Assembly: GCF_005298075.1 (NCBI RefSeq)
Contig: NZ_SZZH01000004.1
Span: forward strand, 235,885 to 299,884
Length of the DNA: 64,000 nucleotides
Source: Nakamurella flava
Lineage (GTDB): Bacteria; Actinomycetota; Actinomycetes; Mycobacteriales; Nakamurellaceae
Direction: 5' to 3'
Position numbers and translations under genes: made by a program. The notes below the pieces were generated by a model that worked only from the letters and a program-made list of their open reading frames with translations, was not told where the DNA came from and made no database searches. Shown here piece after piece: positions 8,685 to 16,491 of the stretch (positions within the stretch are counted from its first letter, which is position 1; each line of letters opens with the position of its first letter).

Positions 8685-8730
8685 CGTCAACGTCCCTTGA
8701 CGGAGGAGCCACCGTCAAGCAAAGTTGACG
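8685..8730. promoter_or_regulatory. Two identical CGTCAA-N6-TTGACG palindromes overlapping a likely leaderless promoter
   Basis: CGTCAA-6 bases-TTGACG occurs at 8685-8702 and again at 8713-8730, 28 bases apart. The TTGACG at 8697-8702 also reads as a -35 box, with CAAAGT at 8720-8725 as a weak -10 after a 17-base spacer. That would start transcription at about the A of the ATG at 8733, giving a leaderless mRNA, consistent with the lack of a ribosome site there. A dimeric regulator bound to both sites would block this promoter and could act on the divergent eut operon. Operator use is inferred. Confidence 0.6.
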
Positions 8731-8732
8731 GC

Positions 8733-8978
8733 ATGATCGCGCGCGACGAGGAGGTGGCCGAGTTGGCAGCACTGGTGGCCCGGGCGGCGGACGACGACCC
8801 TCTGGAGGCATTGGCCGCGTTGGCCGCGGCCCGCCGCCAACTGGAGACGCTCGAGGAACTGGCCGTGCGCCGCGCCCGGGTCCGGTCGGCGTCCTGGGCC
8901 TCGATCGCCCTGGCCATGGGCGTGAGCAAACAGGCGGCGCACCAACGGTTCCGCCTCTGCCGCTGGGGCGACCGCTGA
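8733..8978 (+). CDS. Small HTH DNA-binding protein, candidate autoregulator
   Basis: The product has 81 residues. The C-terminal half holds a helix-turn-helix (SWASIALAMGVSKQAAHQRF) of the kind used by sigma-region-4-like and small actinobacterial regulators. The N-terminal half is a Leu/Ala/Glu-rich helix (EVAELAALVARAADDDPLEALAALAAARRQLETLEEL) suited to dimerisation. The ATG follows 2 bases after the palindrome pair and has no Shine-Dalgarno sequence. Its stop overlaps the probable CTG start of the ABC exporter. It may control the exporter operon and perhaps the divergent ethanolamine operon. Confidence 0.75.
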   Translation: MIARDEEVAELAALVARAADDDPLEALAALAAARRQLETLEELAVRRARVRSASWASIALAMGVSKQAAHQRFRLCRWGDR

Positions 8979-10837
8979 CCGAGCCCGCGACCCTGCCACC
9001 CGACGCCAAGGACCGACGAGCCGGGCTGCGCAGCCTGCTGCCCTACCTCCGCGCCCACCGCGGACCGCTGGCCGCCGCCGCGGCCCTGTCACTGGTCACC
9101 GCGGCCACCGGGCTGGCCCAGCCCCTGCTGGTCCGGCAGGTCATCGACGGCGTCCAGGTCGGTGCCGCCGTCACCGGGACCGTCGTCCTGGTGGTCGTGG
9201 TGCTCATCGCCGGCTCGGTGATCGGCGCGTTCCAGGAGTTCCTGCTGCAGCGGACGGCCGAGGGCATCGTGCTGCACACCCGCCGGCGGCTGGTCGACCG
9301 GCTGCTGCGGCTGCCGGTCGCCGACCTCGACGCCCGCCGCACCGGCGACCTGATCTCCCGGGTCGGCTCGGACACCACGCTGCTGCGGGCGGTGGTCACC
9401 TCGGGTCTGGTCGAGGTGGCCTCGTCGGCGCTGCTGGCCGTCGGCGCCGTCATCGCCATGGCCCTGGTCGACCTCACCCTGCTGGGCGTGACCCTGCTGG
9501 CCGTCGGCGTCGGGGTGACCGCCGGAGTGCTGGTCGGCCGACGGCTGCGCGCGCTGGCCCGTCTGTCGCAGGAACGGGTCGGCGCGATGACCGCCGCCGT
9601 CGAACGGGCGCTCGGCGCGGTCCGCACCATCCGGGCCTCCGGGGCCACCGACCGGGAAGTCGCCGCCGTCGGGGTGGCCGCGGAACAGGCCTACGACGCC
9701 GGAGTGCGGGCGGCCCGGGTGCGGGCGGCCATCTCCCCGCTGGTCGGCGTGGCCGTGCAGGGCGCGTTCGTCGCCGTCCTCGGCGTCGGCGGCTACCGGG
9801 TGGCCAGCGGCGCGTTGACCGTGGCCGACCTGGTCGCCTTCATCCTGTACCTGTTCCTGCTGGTGCTCCCGCTCGGCCAGCTGTTGGGGGCCTACGCGCA
9901 GCTGCAGCAGGGGTTGGGCGCCCTGTCCCGGGTCGAGGAGGTGCTGGACCTGCCCGAGGAGGACCCCGGCCCGCCCACCGTCCCGACGTCGCCGCGCCCG
10001 CCGTCGGGCGCACCGCTGCTGGCGGTCGAGCGATTGACCTTCGTCCATCGCGGTGGCGACTCACCGGTGCTGCAGGACGTCTCGTTCACCGCGGCGCGGG
10101 GCACCCGCACCGCGCTGGTCGGGCCGTCCGGGGCCGGCAAGTCCACCCTGCTCGGCCTGTTGGAACGGTTCGACGACCCGGCGGCTGGCCGCATCCGGCT
10201 CGACGGCGTCGACCTGCGCGACCTGCCCCGGGCCGCCCTGCGGGCCCGGCTCGGCTACGTCGAGCAGGAGGCCCCGGTGCTGGCCGGCACGCTGCGGGAG
10301 AACCTGCTGCTGGCCGCGCCGGACGCGACCCCGGCCCAGGTCGACGCCGTGCTGGTGGCCACCGGCCTGACCGCGGTGGCGACCCGTTCCCCGCTGGGGC
10401 TGGACGCGCAGGTCGGGGAAGGCGGGGTGCTGCTGTCCGGCGGCGAGCGTCAGCGGCTGGCGATCTGCCGTTCGCTGCTCGCCCGCCCGGAGTTGCTGCT
10501 GCTCGACGAACCGACCGCCAGCCTGGACGCCCGCAACGAGGCCGCCCTGGCCCAGGCGTTGCGGGCGGTGCAGCAGCACGGCGACGGGACGGCCCTGGTG
10601 GTCGTGGCCCACCGCCTGTCCACCGTGGTCGACGCCGACCAGATCGTGGTGCTCGACGGCGGCCGGGTGGTGGGGGTCGGCACCCACACCGAACTGCTCG
10701 ACCGCACCCCGCTCTATCGCGAACTGGCGGCCACACAATTGCTGGTGGCCGACGAGGGTGTCGCGCCCCCGCGGCCGGACGCGCCGCCCGTCGCCATCCC
10801 GACCCCCGGCCCTACCGACGAGGAGAAGATGTCGTGA
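8975..10837 (+). CDS. ABC exporter, fused membrane and ATPase domains
   Basis: The product has about 620 residues. An N-terminal six-helix exporter domain occupies residues 25-330, and an ATPase domain follows with Walker A GPSGAGKST, signature LLSGGERQR, Walker B LLLLDEPTASLD and switch VVAHRLS. The first ATG or GTG in frame is at 9191, but starting there would remove the first transmembrane helix (PLAAAAALSLVTAATGLAQPLL). The reading frame is open back to a CTG at 8975 that overlaps the previous stop (CTGA), so I take a coupled CTG start; this is uncertain. It resembles MsbA/multidrug-type homodimers. The substrate is unknown. Confidence 0.82.
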   Translation: MTEPATLPPDAKDRRAGLRSLLPYLRAHRGPLAAAAALSLVTAATGLAQPLLVRQVIDGVQVGAAVTGTVVLVVVVLIAGSVIGAFQEFLLQRTAEGIVLHTRRRLVDRLLRLPVADLDARRTGDLISRVGSDTTLLRAVVTSGLVEVASSALLAVGAVIAMALVDLTLLGVTLLAVGVGVTAGVLVGRRLRALARLSQERVGAMTAAVERALGAVRTIRASGATDREVAAVGVAAEQAYDAGVRAARVRAAISPLVGVAVQGAFVAVLGVGGYRVASGALTVADLVAFILYLFLLVLPLGQLLGAYAQLQQGLGALSRVEEVLDLPEEDPGPPTVPTSPRPPSGAPLLAVERLTFVHRGGDSPVLQDVSFTAARGTRTALVGPSGAGKSTLLGLLERFDDPAAGRIRLDGVDLRDLPRAALRARLGYVEQEAPVLAGTLRENLLLAAPDATPAQVDAVLVATGLTAVATRSPLGLDAQVGEGGVLLSGGERQRLAICRSLLARPELLLLDEPTASLDARNEAALAQALRAVQQHGDGTALVVVAHRLSTVVDADQIVVLDGGRVVGVGTHTELLDRTPLYRELAATQLLVADEGVAPPRPDAPPVAIPTPGPTDEEKMS

Positions 10838-11808
10838 CCCAGGAGATCGTCGGCGGCGGCCTGCCTCTCGGCTCGCTCGGACTCGGCGGAGCCCCGCTGG
10901 GCAACCTCTTCACCAGGATCGACGACAGCACCGCGCAGGCCACCGTCGACGCCGCCTGGGAGGAGGGGGTGCGATTCTTCGACACCGCGCCGCACTACGG
11001 GCTCGGGTTGTCCGAACGTCGACTCGGCCGGGCCCTGGCCCACCGCCCGCGCGACGAGTACGTCGTTTGCTCGAAGGTCGGGCGGCTGCTGGTCGAGCAA
11101 CCGGCGGCCGGCCGACGTGACGACGAAGGTTTCGACGTCCCGGCCACCCACCGTCGCGTCCGCGACTACAGCCGCGACGGGGTACTGCGCTCGATCGACG
11201 CCACCCTGCGGCGGACGGGGCTGGACCGGCTGGACGTCGTCCTCGTCCACGACCCTGACGAACACTGGGCGCAGGCCGCCGAACAGGCCATCCCGGCATT
11301 GGCCGAGCTGCGCGATCAGGGCGTCGTCCGAGCGATCGGGGCCGGGATGAACCAGAGCGGCATGCTCACCCGGTTCCTCACCGAGACAGCCGCGGACATC
11401 GTGCTGCTGGCCGGCCGCTACACCCTGCTCGACCAGCAGGCCCTCGACGATGTCCTGCCCGCCGCCGACCGGCTCGGCAAATCCGTGATTGCCGCCGGCG
11501 TCTTCAATTCCGGACTGCTCGCCGACCCCGACCCGGACGCCACCTACGACTATGCCCGGGCGCCGGGTCATCTCGTCGAACGCGCCCGCCGCATCGCAGC
11601 GGTCTGCGCCGACCACGGCACCACCCTCACGGCCGCCGCCGTCGCGTTCCCACTGCTGCACCCGGCCGTCGTCTCCGTCGTCGTCGGAGCCCGCTCGCCC
11701 GAGGAGATGCACGCCGACGCCCAGGCCCACCGCGCGGCCGTCCCCGCGGCGGTGTGGACCGCATTGCAGGCGCGGGGCCTGCTGCGGCCGGACATCCCGG
11801 TGGGCTGA
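10834..11808 (+). CDS. Aldo/keto reductase, D-threo-aldose 1-dehydrogenase-like
   Basis: The product has 324 residues, an NAD(P)-dependent TIM barrel. The catalytic set is visible as FFDTAPHYGLGLSERRLG (Asp and Tyr), VCSKVGRLL (Lys) and DVVLVHDPD (His). The first strand GSLGLGGAPLGNLF and the phosphate-binding VVSVVVGARSPEEM match the L-fucose/D-arabinose dehydrogenase group. The GTG start overlaps the exporter stop (GTGA) with a GAGGAGAAG ribosome site upstream, so it belongs to the HTH-exporter operon. It ends 53 bases before the convergent galK. Confidence 0.88.
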   Translation: MTQEIVGGGLPLGSLGLGGAPLGNLFTRIDDSTAQATVDAAWEEGVRFFDTAPHYGLGLSERRLGRALAHRPRDEYVVCSKVGRLLVEQPAAGRRDDEGFDVPATHRRVRDYSRDGVLRSIDATLRRTGLDRLDVVLVHDPDEHWAQAAEQAIPALAELRDQGVVRAIGAGMNQSGMLTRFLTETAADIVLLAGRYTLLDQQALDDVLPAADRLGKSVIAAGVFNSGLLADPDPDATYDYARAPGHLVERARRIAAVCADHGTTLTAAAVAFPLLHPAVVSVVVGARSPEEMHADAQAHRAAVPAAVWTALQARGLLRPDIPVG

Positions 11809-11861
11809 CCGTCAGGTCAGCCGGGCCTCGCGGCGGTGCGGGACGGTCCCGGCCGTCGCGG

Positions 11862-13016
11862 TCAGTCCCGGCGGGCGCCGGCGGCCGGGCTGACCGGACG
11901 GACCACTGGCGCTGTCCAGCCACGCTCGGCGAACGCGGCGATGACCGCGTCGCCCACGCCCGCGGCGGACGCCGTGGGGACCAGGGCGATGATCGACCCA
12001 CCGAATCCGCCGCCGGTCATCCGGGCACCCAGCGCACCGGCGGCCAGCGCCACCTCGACCGCCACATCGAGCTCGGCGCAGGACACGTCGTAGTCGTCGC
12101 GCAGCGAGACGTGGGATGCGGTGAGCAGGTCCCCGATCTCGTCGATCCGGCTGGCCCGCAGCAGCTCGACCACCTGCACGACCCGCGCGTTCTCGGTGAC
12201 GACGTGGCGGACCCGGCGGCGCAGCTCGTCGTCCGGCAGGGCGGCCAGGGTGCCGGCCAGATCGTCCAGCCGTAGGTCGCGGAGCTGCTCGACACCGAGG
12301 ATGTCGACGGCCCGCTCGCAGGAGGCGCGGCGGCGGCCGTACTCGCCGTCGGCCAGCGAGTGGGACACCCGGGTGTCGACCACCAGGACGGACAGGCCGG
12401 CCGCACCAGGATCGAACGGGATGTGGTCGATCGTGCCGGCCCGGGTGTCGAACAACAGCACCGAGCCGGCCTCGGAGGCGGCCGAGGCGGTCTGGTCCAT
12501 CGGGCCGCAGGGCACCCCGACGAACGCGTTCTCGGCCCGCTGGGCGATCCGCGCCACCTCCAACGGTTCCAGCGACTGGCCGGCCAGACCGGCGACCGCC
12601 AGGACGACGGCGCATTCCAGCGCGGCGGACGAGGACAGTCCCGCCCCGCTGGGCACCGTCGAATCCAGCGCCAGCGCCAGGCCGGACACCGCGACGCCCG
12701 CCTCCCGGGCGGCCCAGACGGAACCGGCGACGTAGGCCGCCCAGCCGTCCACCGCACCCGGAGCCAACCCCGCCAGCGGGACGGTCACCACCGCACCGGG
12801 CCGCTGCGCCGACACCATGCTGACCAGGCCGTCATCGGTGCCGGCCGCGGCGATCACAGCGCGGGCGTCGATGGCGAACGGGAGCACCAGTCCCCCGCTG
12901 TAGTCGGTGTGCTCGCCGATCAAATTGACCCGGCCGGGGGCGGAGAACACTCCGTCCGGCTCCCGGTCGAAACTGGCGCGGAAGAGCGCACGGACGTCGA
13001 TGTCGGCAGGGCTCAT
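11862..13016 (-). CDS. galK: Galactokinase
   Basis: The product has 384 residues, a GHMP kinase that phosphorylates galactose at C1. Motif 1 is GRVNLIGEHTDYSGG (the galactokinase signature), motif 2 is the ATP loop PSGAGLSSSAALE, and motif 3 is ARMTGGGFGGSIIALV near the C-terminus. The start chosen is the ATG at 13016, which overlaps the galE stop (ATGA); an open frame further upstream has no galactokinase similarity. It is the last gene of the galT-galE-galK run. Confidence 0.95.
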   Translation of the reverse strand: MSPADIDVRALFRASFDREPDGVFSAPGRVNLIGEHTDYSGGLVLPFAIDARAVIAAAGTDDGLVSMVSAQRPGAVVTVPLAGLAPGAVDGWAAYVAGSVWAAREAGVAVSGLALALDSTVPSGAGLSSSAALECAVVLAVAGLAGQSLEPLEVARIAQRAENAFVGVPCGPMDQTASAASEAGSVLLFDTRAGTIDHIPFDPGAAGLSVLVVDTRVSHSLADGEYGRRRASCERAVDILGVEQLRDLRLDDLAGTLAALPDDELRRRVRHVVTENARVVQVVELLRASRIDEIGDLLTASHVSLRDDYDVSCAELDVAVEVALAAGALGARMTGGGFGGSIIALVPTASAAGVGDAVIAAFAERGWTAPVVRPVSPAAGARRD

Positions 13017-13975
13017 CGGATGGTCGTTCCCGTCGTGTGGAAGTGCCAGGCGTCCTCGATCATCTCCGACAACCCGAGCTCCGGGGTCCACCCCAGCCGG
13101 TGGCGAGCCACCGCGGAGGAGGCGATCAGCCGCGCCGGGTCGCCGGCCCGGCGCGGGCCGACCGAATGCGGCACCGCATGCCCGCTGACGCGCTCCACCG
13201 CGGTGAGCACCTCGCGCACCGACGAACCGTCGCCGCTCCCCAGGTTGCAGATCAGGTGCTCACCGGGCCGGGCCGCGGTCAGGGCTCGCACGTGAGCCCG
13301 AGCCAGATCCAACACGTGGACGTAATCCCGGATCGGGGTGCCATCCGGCGTGGGCCAGTCGTCACCGAACACCTGCAGGGGTTCACCGAGCCCGCGCGCC
13401 GCGCGGATGGCGTTCGGGATGAGATGGGTCTCCACACCGTGTCTCTCGCCCACCCCGAGGGCGGCGCCGGCGACGTTGAAGTAGCGCAGCGACACCGCGG
13501 CCAGCTCGGTGGCAGCGCACTCCCCCGTGATCATCATGTCGACCGCGAGCTTGCTCGCCCCGTACGGGCTGGTCGGTCGGGTCGCTGCGGACTCGAGGAT
13601 GGGCACCGTCTCCGGGTCACCGTAGGTCGCGGCCGTGGACGAGAACACCAGCACCGGGACCTGGTACTCGGTGATCGCGTCCAGCAGGGCCCGGGTGCCG
13701 ACGACGTTGGTCCGCCAGTACAGACCGGGCTCGCGAACCGATTCACCGACCAACGACTTGGCGGCGAAGTGCAGCACTGCGTCGAACCCGGCTCCGGCCA
13801 GGACCGAGCCCGCGGTGCCGATGTCGGCCCGGACCAGTTCGACGCCCGACGGAACCGAGTCGGCGTGGCCGGTGGAGCAGTCGTCCAGGATGACCACCTC
13901 GTGGCCCTGGGACAGCAGCAGCCGGGTGACGACCGACCCGATGTAGCCGGCCCCACCGACCACCAACGCCTTCAC
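13013..13975 (-). CDS. galE: UDP-glucose 4-epimerase
   Basis: The product has 320 residues, an extended short-chain dehydrogenase. It starts with the nucleotide-binding GGAGYIGS, followed by the sugar-nucleotide catalytic run FSSTAATYGDP and the YGASK motif (Tyr and Lys of the active site), and later PTPDGTPIRDYVHVLDLARAH, characteristic of GalE. It converts UDP-galactose to UDP-glucose. The GTG start overlaps the galT stop by four bases. Confidence 0.95.
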   Translation of the reverse strand: MKALVVGGAGYIGSVVTRLLLSQGHEVVILDDCSTGHADSVPSGVELVRADIGTAGSVLAGAGFDAVLHFAAKSLVGESVREPGLYWRTNVVGTRALLDAITEYQVPVLVFSSTAATYGDPETVPILESAATRPTSPYGASKLAVDMMITGECAATELAAVSLRYFNVAGAALGVGERHGVETHLIPNAIRAARGLGEPLQVFGDDWPTPDGTPIRDYVHVLDLARAHVRALTAARPGEHLICNLGSGDGSSVREVLTAVERVSGHAVPHSVGPRRAGDPARLIASSAVARHRLGWTPELGLSEMIEDAWHFHTTGTTIR

Positions 13976-15060
13976 AGCACTCCCTCCCCAGCAGTCTCCA
14001 GGACGACATCGCGCAGCCGCTGGGCAGCCGACTCCGGGGCGATGTCATTGACGAAGGCGCCCATCGCCGACTCGGAGCCGGCCAGGTACTTGATCCGTCC
14101 CTCGGAGCGGCGGATGGTGAAGACCTCCAGGTGCAACCGGTAGTCCCCGTCCCGGGCGTGGACCGGGGCCTGATGCACGCCGGTGATCGCCGGCAGGCTG
14201 TCCGCGAAGACGCCTTCCATGCGCCGGACCACCTCGAGGTACAGCGCCGCCAGGTCGTCCCTCTCCGCCTCGTCCAGACCGGTCAGGTCCCGCACCGGCC
14301 GCCGGGGATAGAGGTGCACCTCCACCGGCCAGCGGGCCGCGAAGGGGACGAACGCGATCCAGGTGTCGTTCTGTGCAACCACCCGCACCTCGGCGTCGAT
14401 CTCGGCGGCCAGGATGTCGGCGAACAGGTCGCGACCGGTGCGCTGCCGGTAGTCGGCAGCCGACCTCAGCGCAGCCGCTGTCTTGGGGGTGACGAACGGG
14501 TAGCCGTAAATCTGCCCGTGCGGGTGCGCGAGGGTGACACCGATCTCCACGCCCCGGTTCTCGAAGCAGAACACCTGCTCGACGCCGGGCTCCGCGGACA
14601 GCGCCGCGGTGCGGTCAGTCCAGGCCTCGATGACCGTGCGCATCCGTCGGACGGGTAGCCGGGACAGCACGGTGTGGTGCTCGGACGTGAAGCAGACCAC
14701 CTCGCATCGGCCACTGCCCGGTCGGGACTGTCCGATCCACGCCGCTGGATCGCCGACGGTCGCCGTGCCCTCGCCGCCGGCGAAGGACGGGAAGCGATTC
14801 TCGAAGACGACCACGTCGTAGGTGGGCGAGGGAATCTCGCTCGCGTTGGCATCGCTGGACGGGCACAGCGGGCACGCGTTCGCCGGCGGGTGATAGGTCC
14901 GGGTTTGCCGGTGGCCGGCGATGCCGACCCACTCGCCCAACAGGGCGTCGTAGCGCACCATGGACGCCGGCAGCACCGTCGGCAGCTCACGCGGGTCGTG
15001 CAGAACCCGGCCGGGATGGTCGGTCTCGTCGAAGTAGAACAACTGACGACCGTCGGCCAT
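13972..15060 (-). CDS. galT: Galactose-1-phosphate uridylyltransferase
   Basis: The product has 362 residues from the ATG at 15060, chosen because the family similarity begins at GRQLFYFDETDHP; a TTG at 15120 would extend it by 20 residues. The catalytic histidine motif is AHPHGQIYGYP and the zinc-binding region includes CPLCPSSD. It swaps UMP between UDP-glucose and galactose-1-phosphate in the Leloir pathway. It is the first of the coupled galT-galE-galK genes, 131 bases after the ROK gene on the same strand. Confidence 0.95.
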   Translation of the reverse strand: MADGRQLFYFDETDHPGRVLHDPRELPTVLPASMVRYDALLGEWVGIAGHRQTRTYHPPANACPLCPSSDANASEIPSPTYDVVVFENRFPSFAGGEGTATVGDPAAWIGQSRPGSGRCEVVCFTSEHHTVLSRLPVRRMRTVIEAWTDRTAALSAEPGVEQVFCFENRGVEIGVTLAHPHGQIYGYPFVTPKTAAALRSAADYRQRTGRDLFADILAAEIDAEVRVVAQNDTWIAFVPFAARWPVEVHLYPRRPVRDLTGLDEAERDDLAALYLEVVRRMEGVFADSLPAITGVHQAPVHARDGDYRLHLEVFTIRRSEGRIKYLAGSESAMGAFVNDIAPESAAQRLRDVVLETAGEGVL

Positions 15061-15191
15061 CCTGGCCTCGCTGCGGGTGACGGGAGTGGTCGGGGCGGGG
15101 CTCGGCACGATGCCGTCCAATCTGCGCTAGAAGTGCTGGATCAGGGTGCGCCGGAATCACGGCAGCGGACTCGCTGCTCGTCTCGCTGCGG

Positions 15192-16391
15192 TCAGGCCAG
15201 TCCGATGGACGACTCGAGCAACTGCTGCAAGGCGACGACGGCCGCGCCCCGAGCCCATTCCAGGAAACCGAACTCGGCGACCTCGATGGGCACGCGGGGG
15301 GCCGCCCAGTGTTCGACCTCGCGGGCCCGCTGCTCGACGACGTCCATGACCAGGGGGACCATCGGGACCCCCTCGCCGGAGATGATGACCTTGCTGGGCC
15401 CGGCGATCGATGCCACGAGCCCGACGACTGTACCCAGGGCGTAACCAGCGTCCCGCAGGATGCGCCCGGCCACCGGGTCGCCGTCCGCGGCGAGGCCGAT
15501 CAGACCCTGGTAGGTCAGGTCCGGGTGGCCCAGGGCGGTGGCCCCCTGGGCCACCATGAGCGAGGAGGCGAGGTAGGAGCGGACGCAACCGCGGTGGCCG
15601 CGCTCGCACAGCGGACCGGAATCGGTGACCGGTAGATGACCGACCTGGCCGGCGGCGCCACTGCGCCCGTCGACCAGACGGTCTCCGATGACCACTCCGC
15701 AGCCCACTCCGGCACCGATGGTGACCAGCGCGAAATCGGTGGCCCCGGCGGCGGCGCCGAACCAGTGTTCGGCGGCGGTGAGGGCGCGGACATCGTTCTC
15801 GATGACCACTGGGAGACCGATCTTCTCGCTCACCAAGCGCGGTAGCGGCACGTTCTGCCAGCCGAGAAAGGGTGAGTGGGTGACGATCTCGGAATGCGGG
15901 TCGACCGGCCCGGCCAGGCTGATACCGACGGTGGCGACCGATGGGTCGACGGCGACCTCGGCCAGGACCGCGTCGGCAATGCACTGCACCGCGTCCGCGA
16001 CCGCGTGGGACGGCAGGGGAACGGTGCGGTGGGCCAGCACGGTGCTGCGCATGTCCGTGCGCACCAGGTCCATCTCGCCGGCCAACAGCTTGATGCCGAT
16101 CAGGTGGACGGCATCGACGTTGACGTCCATCGCCTGGGACGGCCGGCCCATGCGCTGGGGGACGGCGGCCTCGGCGTCGACCACCATGCCGCCGTCCTCC
16201 AGCGAACGGCCGATACGGGTGAGACTGGCGGCGGACAGTCGCAACTGTCGGGCCAGGTCGGCCCGGGAAGCCGGGCCGTGCACGAGGAGCCGGACGAGGG
16301 TGTCGCGGGAGGCGCTGGACAGAGGGGGAACCGCTCCTGCCCGTTCCACCATGCGCTGCACTCTAGCGGCGACCGCCAGGTCACTCGTCAC
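15192..16391 (-). CDS. ROK family transcriptional repressor
   Basis: The product has 399 residues: a winged helix-turn-helix (SRADLARQLRLSAASLTRIGRSLEDGGMV, residues about 38-66) and a C-terminal ROK sugar-binding domain with the VTIGAGVGCGVVIGDRLVDG and AAGQVGHLPV segments. The zinc motif is altered: the usual CxCGxxGCxE reads CERGHRGCVR, so the second Cys and the Glu are both replaced by Arg. It sits between the sugar transporter and galT and is the likely repressor of the alpha-galactoside genes. A stem-loop at 16444-16471 separates it from the binding-protein gene. Confidence 0.9.
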   Translation of the reverse strand: MTSDLAVAARVQRMVERAGAVPPLSSASRDTLVRLLVHGPASRADLARQLRLSAASLTRIGRSLEDGGMVVDAEAAVPQRMGRPSQAMDVNVDAVHLIGIKLLAGEMDLVRTDMRSTVLAHRTVPLPSHAVADAVQCIADAVLAEVAVDPSVATVGISLAGPVDPHSEIVTHSPFLGWQNVPLPRLVSEKIGLPVVIENDVRALTAAEHWFGAAAGATDFALVTIGAGVGCGVVIGDRLVDGRSGAAGQVGHLPVTDSGPLCERGHRGCVRSYLASSLMVAQGATALGHPDLTYQGLIGLAADGDPVAGRILRDAGYALGTVVGLVASIAGPSKVIISGEGVPMVPLVMDVVEQRAREVEHWAAPRVPIEVAEFGFLEWARGAAVVALQQLLESSIGLA

Positions 16392-16443
16392 GTTTGCCTC
16401 GTTCTCCCGCGGGGCCCGTCACGGCCGGTCGGCGCCGGCGGGA

Positions 16444-16471
16444 CCGGGACGGGTGCGCCCACCCGTCCCGG
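16444..16471 (-). terminator. Stem-loop after the sugar-binding protein gene
   Basis: A perfect 12-base inverted repeat (16444-16455 with 16460-16471, loop CGCC) lies 20 bases downstream of the binding-protein stop codon. It has no U-tract but is very stable. It probably ends or attenuates the transporter transcript, so ROK and galTEK would have lower or separate expression. Confidence 0.75.
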
Positions 16472-16491
16472 CCGCGCCGGGTCGTTCGGTG

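Noticed and set aside
8574..8732. Possible cobalamin riboswitch before the ethanolamine operon
   Set aside because: EutBC needs cobalamin, but the 160-base region lacks the B12 box and is largely occupied by the palindromic operators.
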